Source: Gyrodactylus bullatarudis (Eukaryota > Platyhelminthes > Monogenea > Gyrodactylidea > Gyrodactylidae). Taken from it: a DNA stretch of 64,000 nucleotides. Below, piece after piece: positions 1-12,800 of the stretch. The notes under the pieces are model-generated. The model had not been told where the DNA came from. It worked only from the letters and a program-made list of their open reading frames with translations, and ran no database searches. Within the stretch, counting starts at the first letter, position 1. Every line of letters begins with the position of its first letter. Position numbers and translations under genes: made by a program. The stretch spans positions 1,063,057 to 1,127,056 of the forward strand of contig SSNU01000208.1 in assembly GCA_012064415.1 (NCBI GenBank), given 5' to 3'.

Positions 1-1020
1 ATGTTTGTCTGTGTATGTATGCATGTGCATGTAAACAACAGAAGAAGAGATGGAATAGAGATAAAATAGGCGTATTCTCTCTCTCTCTCTCGCTCTCTGT
101 TTTTTTTGCATTCAATGTTATCATCATCATTGGTAATAATGCGCATTCATTATAAGACACAGCGATGCACACACATTACGCATATCAATTTTATTTTTCC
201 GCTCATGTATTTCCGCTCATGATCATCATGTGAGAAGAGTTAATCATTTGAACAGGGGAAAAATTGATTCTTTTTTTGTTTCCTTTTCCTCGTGAATTTA
301 TTGCTCCATCTATACTACTCAAATCTCCCCATAGTTCAATCTCTAATTTGAGGTTCTTTCAAAAAAGGTACAAAATAACATTACCAGTTTCTCTCTCTGT
401 TCTTGATATTTATTAATTCATACGCAAGAGTATATATTCAGACCCTAATGATGTGCTTGAATATGTATTTCAAAATAACTAAAAGTTTGTGGGAGTATAC
501 CTAGAGATTAGGAAACAAATGCATCATTCAACATACATTAGACTTGATTTGTTTGGTTCAGCTTGTTTATTAGAGTAAGCCAAATTTTTCAACTTTTCCC
601 AACCTTAATCTCATTTTGAAGATTATTGAAAATTAAGCATTTTTTCCTATGAAAACCATACGTTTTCGAGTTTTTTCTGATATATAAAATCCCGATTGAA
701 AATGAAAATTTTTGAACACGCGCCAAGATTTTTTCAATGAATTTCACTACAAGAAAGGACAAAATTGAGATTTTTGAAAAGTTTTTGCAACATTTTGAAT
801 AAAAATAGGCCTTATAGTAAAAATTGAGTGTTCTTTCACATGTCGGAAGAAAGTCCCAGGAAATTAGGTAAATTTTGATGATTTTAGGGAAAATGGGATA
901 TCAGAACATGGAAAATTTTCATTTTGATTTTCAAAAATTTGTTTTTCATGGTTAAAACATCAATTTTTGATTAAGGCATAGGACATTGTTCGGGGAAAAT
1001 AATATTTTGTATTACCCTAG
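1..1020. other. Non-coding AT-rich DNA
   Basis: I see no convincing coding exon. The stretch has a short (TC)n run near 78-99 and one block (about 857-898) that recurs inverted near 54627-54671. It may be the intron before the possible last exon that starts at 1021. Confidence 0.5.
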
Positions 1021-1116
1021 TGCGTATCCTACCCAGAGGATGTCTCAAGTACCCTCTTTCCCAATGACACTCCAGAGATGATCATTGATCCCGAGGAAGA
1101 AAATGTCATCTCTTAA
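1021..1116 (+). CDS. Possible 3'-terminal exon of an unidentified gene
   Basis: The stretch follows a plausible acceptor (tattaccctag at 1010-1020) and is open in one frame to a TAA at 1114-1116. It would encode 31 residues with an acidic end (DPEEENVIS). An AATAAA signal lies 38 nt after the stop. Base composition is visibly less AT-rich than the flanks. No upstream partner exon is visible, so the gene would begin outside the window or in unrecognised short exons. A second frame is open for about 19 residues, so the reading frame is not certain. I do not recognise the protein. Confidence 0.35.
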   Translation, partial: CVSYPEDVSSTLFPNDTPEMIIDPEEENVIS

Positions 1117-1153
1117 TTACTAAACGAAAAAGATAAAGTTAATTATCTATAAT

Positions 1154-1159
1154 AATAAA
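1154..1159 (+). terminator. AATAAA poly(A) signal
   Basis: This canonical hexamer lies 38 nt after the stop of the possible exon at 1021-1116. In AT-rich DNA it could also be chance. Confidence 0.35.
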
Positions 1160-1299
1160 TAGTCTACAGTGTAGTTAGTTTCTCTCTGGACAAGTTGTAT
1201 TACAAAAATTTTAACACTTATCGTTTTATTATTAGTTTTTTTTTCTCTTTATTTTTGAGATCAGATGTAAACATAGTGATTACACACAGAGAAAATGGA

Positions 1300-1590
1300 T
1301 TTGTCCTTTTACTCCTGCCTAGTGGACTGCTTTTCTTCTTGAAGAAATTTTTAACTTGCAATTCGTATAGATAAACTTGAATCTTTATTTTAAAAGGCTC
1401 AACAATAGTGAAAAATAGCAAAATCTTCACGGAAGAAAGAATGATACCGACTAATTTATATTGAAATTCTATTCATCATTTCCAAAATCAGCAAAGTTAC
1501 TGCCTTATCAATTATTACATACGGAGTTCAACTCTTGGCCCAATTAAAATTTGAAATTACCTTTGAGAATTTCAAGCAAAGATTTTAGCA
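1300..1590. repeat. Diverged interspersed repeat, copy 1
   Basis: Blocks here, such as the stretch around gataaact...ttttaaaaggctcaa and the later attacata(c)ggagttcaa block, recur in the same order near 29620-29915. The middle part (attgaaattctattcatca) recurs near 26060-26090. Copies are diverged with indels. The family is unidentified. Confidence 0.5.
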
Positions 1591-4500
1591 TTAATGAAAT
1601 ACTCAGATCTTGTACATTACCAAATAATTTTGCTACTTTTTTTTGAAGAAGAGTGGTCCTGCTCATGCAGGGTAGGTATTTATTATTTTGGTTTACTTTT
1701 GATAAGTCTCATTCAACTAGACTAAACTCAAAAAACTATACAAATCATCCTTCTCTCTATAATTGTATGCGATTCGATATTCTTCTCTAAATCATTCAGT
1801 GAATGCGAATGTGTTAAATGTCAAAAATAACAAAAAAATGGGGAAAATCAATGGGAAAATTGTATAAATTTCAATCATGTAGTTTTGCTCTCCTACTTCT
1901 CCTTCTCCTTCTTCATTATCTGTCCACCAAATGTAAATTTCCTTGTGTGTGTAGAAGGGAAAAAGAAAGAGGGAGATGCACCCAAAACGACTCTCTCTCT
2001 CCTTCAATTCCCAATAGAGCGATCAAATTGTTTTATCCTCACTCACTCTCAGTGATTTTGTTTTCATTTACAGTGTGCACCACCCTTTGGTATTAGTAGC
2101 TACCAAAAGCACTGTGTACTTGAACATTTTACCTTTTTTTATTTTTTTGCGAAACATTCATGATCAAAATAATAATAATAAATTGACAAAAATTTCCAGT
2201 TACCATACAATACACAAATACAGATTGAGCTCTACATATATATACACACAAACATTAGAATATGCTCTCTCTCTTTCTCTCTATACTTTTTTTGTTGTTG
2301 TTAGCTTCTCTACTGTATTCTCTTTACCCCTTGTATAATAAATCAATCTTTTCCGCATTTAATGTATGACTTAACTCGGATAATAGGGGGAAAGAGATTG
2401 AGAGAGAATGCACACAGAGTGTATCCAGAAAATGCTGATGTTGTAGAGTGAATAATTTCATTTATTTTCCTTCCACTAACACCATTACCACCCCCAACTT
2501 CTCATTCAAATCATCATTATTTTTGATCTTGTTGTTGTTGTTGTTGTTTTGATCTGCCTCTCTCTCTCATGCTTCTAAAAATGATAATGTCCTCTATTTA
2601 ATAATCTGAGTCTATTCTCTCTACCACATTCTCGTTTTGCTTTGGTTTCTCTCCCACTTAAATCATCATTTTGGGATAAAATGGAAAAATCAAAAAATTG
2701 TATCCAAGTTTTCTCACTCTTTCAATCTTGTCAATTTGGAATGTGTTTATTAGGCTAGGCTGTAATTTTCAATGAATTCTTACTAGGTAAAATAGTAAAG
2801 AAAGATATGGTGATTTCATGATGAAGTGTTAAAATTCATTTATCTATGATATCTGTGGGAAGCTATAGGAAGAATAGGGATTTCCATAACGTAGAATGAT
2901 CTATTTGCCTTGAAAAATATTCCAAACATCATCTGAGTACTAAATTCTTTATAAATAGTGTGTACTCTTGTGGGTTTTTCGACGAAAAACTTATTTCACG
3001 CCTAGAGTGTATTTTATTATTTTTATTTTTCAAGAAATTTTCTTTCTATCGAGGCTAAATTTCATGTCTTTCCTCATTGAATTCAAAAAATTACCCATTC
3101 TCTACTATAGATTGGGGGAGAATAGGAATATTCGCTCAGTCATTCAAGTGAATGCAATAATGAATGTGAAATTTAATTTTTCTCTCTGTATAAAAAATTG
3201 CAATTTACATGCTCCTCCTAGAGAAGTGGAAATAAATTTTACAGCGGAAACTGTTGTCAATGTGAGTAATAATTTCTGGTGAGCATGGGGACTCAGTTTA
3301 TTCTCTTACCTGACACACATACAGTACCATAATCCTGCTGGAACAACATTAACTACATTCCCAAAGAGTGTGTGTGTGTGAATGTGTTTGTGAAGGGAAA
3401 AGAAAAATAAACTGCCGGAAATTGAATTTCAATGAGCTTCATTGATGTTTTCCATCATTTAAATTAACTATATAGTACTACTGACTAGTAGTTTTTTTTT
3501 CATTCTATGTGTGTAGTACCCGTGAATGAAATATTATCATAAACTTATGAATTTTATTCATCTTCTCTAGGGGAAAACTAAAAATATTATTGACAAAAAA
3601 TAGGAGAGATATTCTCAAAATGTATTCAGTACAAGTTTTTTTTGGATAAACTCAGGACTTGTGGGACAGGGAAGCGGGTGATTTGAATATACTCTCCTCC
3701 AAATTATCTTGATCATTGATTTTACTATGCCTGTCTGTCTTTCCATCTTTTGCTCCATGTTTTTTTTCAAAACTCGTATTATCCTCTAGATTGGGTTCCA
3801 AAATACTTTTTGAACCATTCACATTTCTCAAGGCAAAAAAATATTGAGCACAGGAAGATGATGATGATGATATCAAGATAGAATAATGCAAACTACTATA
3901 AACAATGAATGTATTTTTTCTCCATTTATGAATAAATAAAATGATTATATAAAGCAAACAAGAGAAAGATAGATAAAGAAGAAAAAAAATCATGTTTGGG
4001 CAGCACGCCCATTGTGAGTAGATCCATTTTCCTGTTCCCTTTCTATTTAGTCTTTTACATCTCTCTCTCTCTCTCTATCCTTTGCCTACTCCATATTCCT
4101 GATATTTCTACCCCCTCTGCTTCCGGGCAACCCTGTTTTTTGTGCAAATAATTCATGAGCTATATTATTACTATTACACACAGTGTGCATCTCATTTGGA
4201 ACGCCCAGTTGTTTTTTAAAGATATAGCCTTAGTAGTATTCTAGAGTGTTTAGTGGCCATCCTTTTTTTACAAGAGAATGTAATATAATGTACACAGACT
4301 TCTTTTCACTACAGTCACTGTGTATGTATTGCATTGCTGATTGAAATTCACTTCATCAAACTTGTGAAAATGACTGGCCTTCTGTGTGTGTGTGTATTTG
4401 TGTGATGGGAAAGGAACATTGCATTTTTCACATTTTTTATCTTTTCTTATCTCAATATTTACTCAGGGATAATGAGAATTTCATGAGCAACATCTTGCCA

Positions 4501-7151
4501 ATAAACATTGCGGCTTCTATTTGAGAAAGGCATGTCTCACGCGCTTCTTGTATAATGTTTTTCCTCTCTTTTCAAAGAGAATTGTCCACTGAGTGTAATA
4601 TTAATTTCCTTCTCTGCTTTATTTGTGTTCCTCTCTCTCTCTCTTGGTAAAATCTTTCGATCTGGTATTTATGATGTATTTTATTCCCATAAAAATAACA
4701 AACGTAAATATATACTCTACAAGTCGGTTAGTTTGGTAGCATTTTCATGGACATGGAAAAAACATTATTTAACTTCAAAAGGGTAATTTTGTTATGAACA
4801 AGTGAATATCTCTTTTTAATACAATACATATTTGGTCTTTGGAATAAGAACATACAATTACAGAAAATCCTTCATCATAAATGTATATATATATGCGAAT
4901 ACGTTCTTTTGTTGGTTAAAAAACAAAATTTTGAGTGGAATTTTTTCTCTTCCATCCTGATTATTACCCTCTTTCGTTTGAGTTGTTTTTCATACTGTAC
5001 TAAATGTATTTATACGAACAATCCAACAATGTAGTGTACAATTATTTTAATAATATCAAACATTGTTTCTCTCACCCATCCACCCCCTCAAACACACACA
5101 TACACACCACTGAATCTGAAACAAAATGTGGACCTCAATGAAATCATTCATAAATGAATACTACTAGCTCGTTACTTGTTCCACATTTCATTTGTGTGTA
5201 ATGCCTTATTCGTTTTTTTGTCATTCATTAATCTGAATCGCTTGGCTTATTCCTTTATTTTTTCTAATCATTCTATATGTCGTAGCCATCTGAAAAATTG
5301 TATTGCTAGCTATAGATGATGAAATGATGTTATCCCTGAACATTTCTTTTGACTGACATGACAGAAATAATGAGGAAATTGAAATTCCTATAATAACATG
5401 AGATCACAACTTTTTCCTCTCTCATTTGTTCAGGTACGAAAGTGATATTCTCATTTTCCCTTCTACATACATCGCAAATCTATTCTCTCAATTCTTAATT
5501 AATGAGGAGAAACGTAGAGCGAGAGAGAGAATATGTGAGTGAAAGGAAAATCTCTGCCTGTTCCAGGTTGTCATGACAGTGGAAGCCCATCAACAACATG
5601 ATATGATTGATTGGAAATGCATTGTAATCATAGTTTAGTTTAGTTTTGTGTGATCTGTGTTCCCTTCTCTCATCTTATTATGCTTTCATTATGTTATAGG
5701 AAGGGTGTAGGTCCCTCCATCACCATGGGAGAGAACTGAGTGAAACCCATTTCCCCTTTAGTAGAATACTTGGTTAATGAAGAGTGTGTAGAATTCTCTC
5801 TTGCTCTTGTATGTCAACCTGAAATTCCCTGACATAAAGAGATTACACTCTGATTAGAGAACAGGAATTCTCATTCACATAAACAGTTTCTTATCCTTTC
5901 TACTTCAGAATGATACAAAAGAACTGAAAGATGTCCAAGGGAGATCATATACACTATACATATATCAAATGTATATTATATTGTCTCTAAAGGCGTGTTC
6001 TCCAATGTTCTATGTTACTATAGTGTACTGTAACCTTTTCAGTCTTCATACAATATTAAAAATCCTTTTAGTTTGATGGAGGGTTTCCTCTAAATGGGAG
6101 ACAGTTTCATCTCAAGTACATTCAGGATAGTATATTAGAGGGTTGGAGTGTTGGAGAGCAGAATTATGAAACTGGGCAGGACTTGATTTTCTACCTGATC
6201 TGAAACTTTACAACCTTGAGCTCTCTTTTTTTCTGTGTGTGTGTATGCGTGTGACTTGTCTTTGGAAATCACAGTCTCCATTTTTTCTCCTTTCACTCAG
6301 TGAATGTGTGCACTTCTTTGCCCAACTCTTGTAACTATGATTTCTACAACTCTGATAACATAAATAAAATAGAGATATGTATATGCTTTTTCTTTAACTA
6401 AAGATCAACTTTTATGCATGAGAACGCAGGTTTCCGTTGCCTAGTTACGTTAACATGAAAACAATAGAACTGTACAAAGCATTTTTTACTCCAACATAGC
6501 ATTTCCTTTTTCCATCCATCTTACTCTGCCTAATAATAATAATAAGTAGAGCAATAACTCTAAACAGAAGGGAGAGTATTCTCTCCCATTTCCAATTTCA
6601 TCTTTTGCCTCTCTCTCTCTCTCAACCAAGTTAATTTTGTCAATGCAATTATTTATTTTAAAAATTAATTTCTCTCTACATCTCTTCTTCTCTCCTGAGC
6701 TGAGATGTTATATATATATCTTCAAGAAAAAAAACTGAAAACAATATCATAATGCATTGCGTATAGACAGAGAGATCCATTTCAAAGAATATACAGTACT
6801 ACTACAAATTATGCGTACATTTGAAATCATTGACTATAGTGCTGTACATTCTCTTTTTATTGAAGAAAAAGGATTGCTTCCATGTAATTTGTATTTATCT
6901 TAAACTCATGACTTTCAAATTTACCATTTTCACTATAGAAACTCAATATTTTTTTTTGAATTCCACAATAAAATGAGCCCATGACTTGTTTAAATACAAA
7001 AGAAGTATTCAATTTGGCCAAAATTAGGCCATTTTTGAAATTTCTAGTCTTTCAGCTCGTCTTTTGAATTCGTCTAAATTTATTATTTCCACATTTCGTG
7101 AGCTTATTTCATCATGTTAATCTTTTCTTGACTTTCCTGAGAGAAATATTG

Positions 7152-7940
7152 AAAAAATAAGACGATGATGCCAGTTATTTCACAAATAAGGCCTTTTCGG
7201 ACATACTCAACAGTGTGGTGCATACTATAGGAATACGTTTTTTTTCGAGAATTTTTAACAATCATTGGTGTCTTTCTATTATGGTCGGTCAATGCCTATT
7301 TCCAGGGTTGTCGATATTTCATACAAAATTTGAATAATTAAAGTTTTTTAAAAATTACATTGGCCATTTAATAATAGAGATGTAACGAATTTTAACCTTT
7401 TTTTGAATCAAAGTTTTCCCTGAAATTTCCACACATAATTTTGATAACAATGATGTGTGAGATCTAAAATAACTGAAAATTCGTTTGCAATTCCATGCAT
7501 AGTAGTGCATTGCCCAGTTTCCCTAAATTATCTTGTAGGCATATTAAAATAAAAAAAATTTAACAGAAATGATCCTAACACGATTGTATTACTGTTTTCA
7601 TTGATAAAACCCTTGAAGCTTTATCAGCAAAAATTTTTTTCAAAATATTAGTGAAACGTAGTGAGAATTCATTGAAAATCTAGCGGCATTTTTAAAAATT
7701 TCTGATTTTTAAACTTTTATATTATCACAAACAAGCATTTTGGTACTTGATTTTATACAAAATAATGTTAAGAACTCATAGTATTATCATATGAGTAGGT
7801 TTTTAAAATAGGTTGAAAAATTTGTTAAATCTCTATTTAATAGTTTGTGATAAAAAGTTCATTTCAAAGTAAATTAACACCTCATTGTGTCGAAATAAAG
7901 GCCTTATTTGCTGAAATAACTGGCATCATCTTCTTTTTTT
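7152..7940. repeat. Foldback/MITE-like element with terminal inverted repeats
   Basis: The left end (7152-7197) and right end (7892-7940) are inverted copies of about 45 bp that share gatgatgccagttatttca followed by caaataaggcctt. The interior is AT-rich and has no coding capacity. This looks like a non-autonomous inverted-repeat element. A related, more diverged motif (cccagttatttcgggcatac) occurs at about 11252-11271. Confidence 0.5.
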
Positions 7941-9107
7941 CATAACATGTTCACGATGGTTCAGCTCAAAGCCTCGTAAGCCTCTTACAGATGGAAATAT
8001 ATTGAGTTTATTGATAAAATTCTCTTCTTCATATCAACTCCAACTTTATTGTGTTTTTTTGATATGTAGCAAGTAATTTTTTATATGCTAAAAGTATTTT
8101 AAAAATTTCCAATTGTAATTCCGTTGATGGGAATAATATGATTATTAAATTTAGGCACTCGCCAGCTCTCCATCGAAGCGTATACATGTGGGTTATTTTG
8201 TGGCATTATCTCTCTCTCACTCACATGTAATCCCTATTCGTTTGCCTTGATTTCGTTCGTTTGGATAATCCGTTTGATCTTTTGCTCTCTTTTTCTAACA
8301 TTATCATCATTATTATTACTACTTGTTATTACTTATCATTCTCTGGAAGGGGATACTCACATGTAATGCCTCTCGTATTTGTACAAATACAAACGGACTC
8401 ACTCATTCATTAGACATAAATTTTAGAGATACAGAGAGAGAGAGAGTAAAAGGGGAGATTTTTCATCCCAGGGGTAATCAAATCTTATTTACATTTTGAG
8501 GTGTGTAGATGAGTCCCTTATTCATCTTCTCGTTCCCTCAATTCTTCCACTTACATTCATGTTATGTTTTTCTATCGAATTTCAACTGTACAACACACAC
8601 ACATTGAGTCCCACTGTGTATTTTTCTGGATAGATTGTCATTGTACATATAGTATAAGCGAGAAAAGATAATTTAGCCAAACATATTATTACATAGTGTG
8701 TCCTACATACTACTTGCTTGAGAGGTCTGTCCTCCCTCACTATCTCTCTCTCTTTTATGGTGTTGGTATAACCTTGAGAAGAGAATTCTTGGAAGAAAAG
8801 GCGAATGGCTCATTCTCCACAAGGAATATCATCATTACACTTTTTGTTCTTTCTTGATATGACATCATTTAATAGCTCTCTCTATCTCTCTCTCTGAGTA
8901 TAGAGTGAGTGAGTGTGCTTGATGGTGTAGGATGATTTTGTTATACGATAAAATGTTCAAAATGAGCAGTGGGAAATGTCATACATACTAACCTATCTTT
9001 CTATCACATCTAATAAATACACTTTTTGAGTGAGCCCCATCAACTTTGAATAGTAATAATAATTCACCTTCACACACAAGGGAAACGAAGACAGTCAAGT
9101 TGAATGT

Positions 9108-9126
9108 ACACACACACACACACACA
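9108..9126. repeat. (CA)n microsatellite
   Basis: Pure CA dinucleotide tract of about 19 nt, one of many in the first 21 kb. Confidence 0.8.
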
Positions 9127-9889
9127 TAGTGTGAGACAATGGTCCAACGAAAACAAATTTCTCATTTAACTAATGTCCTTCTATAGCTTTAGTTTGACTC
9201 TCTCTCTCTCACTTGTCCCATCTTCCAATATTCCATTCTATTATCCTCACACAGTTTATTTTATTTTTTTGATTGGGATTTCTTTAGCTGTCTTTCTAAT
9301 CATCATTATCACACATGATGTGCGTGGAAGTTAATCAAGATAAGTGGTCTCTATCACATTCTCTGATATAAATACATTTTTCATTCCCATTTGTTCTAAT
9401 GAAAAATACGGATTTTTTTGTTAGTAATGATTTTCCCCTCTTAGTTGAACAAGTATTCAAGTTGTCGACCTTTTATATAAAAATGTGTATTCTAAAGGGT
9501 CACAGTTGCAGGAGAAATGCATCAGCTAAAAGAACATAATGGATAATTACTTTCGGACAAAAACATTGAGAGAAAGTCATGCAAGACTGAATTTCTTGAA
9601 ATCCATCCAACTATAGTACATAGAGCTCTTAGCAGCACAAGTAGACTTGATGAGGGGAAAAAATGGCAAAATTTGTTCATAGAACACATCTTTCCCCTTG
9701 TTTAGTAAAGTAGCTCTCTCAATCTTCAATTTGCACAATGCAAGAACATTTGTACTCAGTGTATATATACATTTGATGGAATTCACTCTCTTCCTAGAGA
9801 GGGTTTTATTATTTTGCACTTTTACAATTAATAATCTTCAATGAGACCTTTCCTTGAAAATAAATAGTAATTGCGTTTTTACTCTTTAG

Positions 9890-12800
9890 AATGGTAAAAT
9901 ATTGCTCAGTGAACGTTATCCAACAGTCACATTGCCAGCAGAGACATTGAGTAGTCTCATTGTGAAATCATCAGCAAGTGCAACTCGTCTCATTCGATTA
10001 CTCATGAAAAGTTTCTTCATGCAAGATGAATTAGCTGCCTCTTCTCTATCCGGCGAAGGAATATATAAGAAACGTCTTGATCCCAATATTACAGAGGCCA
10101 TTAAATGTGAGTTATCAATCATTATCCAATTCAATATATATGACCACAATGAATATATATATATATATTCTCAATGCATTAATTGATTTGGTAGCCATTT
10201 CTTGATTATAGTTACTAATAATACAATGAATACTTTATATTAGCCAACGAAGTAAAGTATGTCCCTTTGCACGCTGTCTCGCTGATTGAACAGCATGATT
10301 TTACACAATACATTTTATACGATATACTGCATGGGTTTTTGGTACTATGGCACTCTTTCTTGCATTTTTGGTTCATGCTTCATTTTTGCACACCTCTCTC
10401 ATACAATAATATTAACACAATTTAGCAAAATATTTCATCATTTATGAGGACTTCACAGTACGTTTATCATGAAACAAAGAAAATATTTTTGAATCTCCAG
10501 AAATATTCGAATTTGTGTTTATCGAATTCTAGTTCTTATTCGCTCTCTAAGGAGTTCATTGAAGCTCGCACAACTATTCTGAAAAGATCTGAATGAATTT
10601 TTCCCTTTGATTAGATAGCAGAAAAAAAAAGAATCATTCAGATCATAAGATATAAAAATACAAAAAGCCAAGTTTTCATCTTTTTAGGTCAGTTTTGAGA
10701 CGTTTCCTCTGATTTTCAAAGCAGATTCATAAATTTCAGCTATTTTCACACCTATACTATGCCTAAGAGAAATTAATTTTTTTAAGAAAAAATTCTATTA
10801 TTTCAAATATTTCTCGACATCGAAATTTTCGAATCATTTTATTTTGATCCGATGAAAATTCAGTCAAAATTTTATAGAATATACAGGAAAAAGTGCTATT
10901 TTTCTAGACTGCGTAATACTAATGATTACTCTAGTAGGCAGGTAAAATATTTCGACATAATTATCTTTGATTTCGATATTTTTAAAGTCAACATCGTTGT
11001 CAAAGTAAATCACCTAAGTAAATAGGCCTTTTGAATTAAATTTCTTCAAATTTATCAAAACATAATAAAACCCTCAAAAATTGTTCGAGCATTGAGAAAG
11101 ATGGCTCCACACATGCTAACCACTTGAGAGTAAAAAATTAACAAAAAAAGACAAAAAGAAAATTGATTTTTTAATTTTTATTGGATGGATTCGAAACTGG
11201 GGATATTTTAGAAGATTTTTCACAGCATTAGGCATAGAAAAAATATGAAAAGATCCCAGTTATTTCGGGCATACTCATCAGTGCAACCACGATGACCACG
11301 CTGGCTCAGGTAAAAACTGATGTTCTTAAGCATCTTACAGATCAAAATCTAAGGAATTGATACATTCATGGATCAAAATATCAACTTTTATCTCGCTTAT
11401 AAAAAAAGATTATTCGAAGCTTTGAATGTCATTAGCAAACTTTGAGGATTATTCTCAGGACCTGTTGTGTAAAAATAGGTAAAAACAACTTATTCTGGAT
11501 AATAAGAATAGAATTAGTCTTTTCCATATCAAAATTAACAGTAAAGGGAATTGTTGGTGGATTGTGTAGAATTCAGTTGATCTCATGCCCAAGAGTTATA
11601 AATTTTCTTTTATTTTTTTTTCAAAAAGAAAAAAATGTACAACATGCAAATGCCAATTAGGGGGAAATTTCATTGTTGTTCCCTCCATCTCTCTCTCTCT
11701 CCTTATAGTTTATCTATTCGCTATTTCGTGATTAGAAACAATGAATAATAATGTGTCCATACAGTTGTCTTTCTACAGTTTAATTCTCCTTGCTAAATTA
11801 ACCCATCTGATATATGCTCAGTGGAAACAGAGAGAGAGAGGGAGATTAATTAGAAAAATTTCACAAGAAAAGAAAAAATGTATCTCTCACTCACTCTCTC
11901 TCTCTGAGTGTCAGTCAGTCAGTTAGTCTGTGGGTGTGTGTGTGTGAAAGAATGCATTTTATTCTGAGATGATGATGATGAATCGAGTACTAGGCAGAAG
12001 GGGGGATGCCAGTGGTTGAGTAGTAAATGTTTCAACTCTTCTTGTGTGTTTATACATTTCACTCACTCTCGTTCTCTCATCATTATGAGAGAATTTACAG
12101 AAAATGAAGAGAGAGACGAAAAAAATAAAACAAAAAACAACAATTATTTTATTTTACATTTGAATTGCATTGCTGAGAGTTCGTCTCCTCTCATGAATTC
12201 GATCGTTCTTCCCCTCTTCTTCTTCTATATATTGATAAATATCAGCCGCGATTAATTAATTTCCTTCTCACAACCACAACACCGTTAAAAATAACACACA
12301 CACACGCTCACACACCACAGAGAATGAAAACAGCATTTTTTCCCATTTGTTGTTGTCGTCGTCGTCTCTCTTCCAGATAATGTGGATGATTGAGTGAGTA
12401 TGTGGGTGGGTGGGTAGCTAAATTTTACACTTCTACCCTCCTCTCGTTCAATTCAGCTGAATGGGGAAAATGAGAAAGGAATCAATGGTGAGTTATTCAA
12501 TTTTTCCTTCGAGAATGAGAATAAAAAATGTATTTTTAGCATACATCTCGCCACCAGGCTAATTTTGATGAATGTACATTTATCTTTTTATATTCTCTCT
12601 TTCTTCCTTCTTCTTCTTCTTCTTGATGGAGCAGAGAGCTCTCCGTGTGTAGAGGAATGAAAAAATTACAGGAGCATGCCTTCGAAAAATTTGCCATCTC
12701 TCTCTCTCTTGCTTCTTGTCTCTTGGTTTGGCTAAGAAAAAAAACAACAACAGCTAGGCATGAATTCCACATAGTCAGGAGTAGTACACAATTTTATTAC

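Larger units (their letters stand above)
1160..9889. other. Gene-poor region rich in microsatellites
   Basis: About 8.7 kb with no exon that I can support. It is filled with T-rich stretches, (TC)n, (CA)n and (TG)n tracts and diverged repeats (1300-1590 and 7152-7940). The open frames of 60-110 codons here have composition expected by chance. It is probably the intergenic or 5' intronic DNA of the BEN-domain gene, whose upstream exons must lie here or outside the window. Confidence 0.5.

Noticed and set aside
2968..3282. 104-codon open frame on the plus strand
   Set aside because: Composition is Phe/Ile/Asn-heavy as in random AT-rich DNA, with no domain, splice context or poly(A) signal.
3652..3993. 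113-codon minus-strand frame
   Set aside because: Low-complexity Ser and hydrophobic runs from T-rich DNA; no family features.
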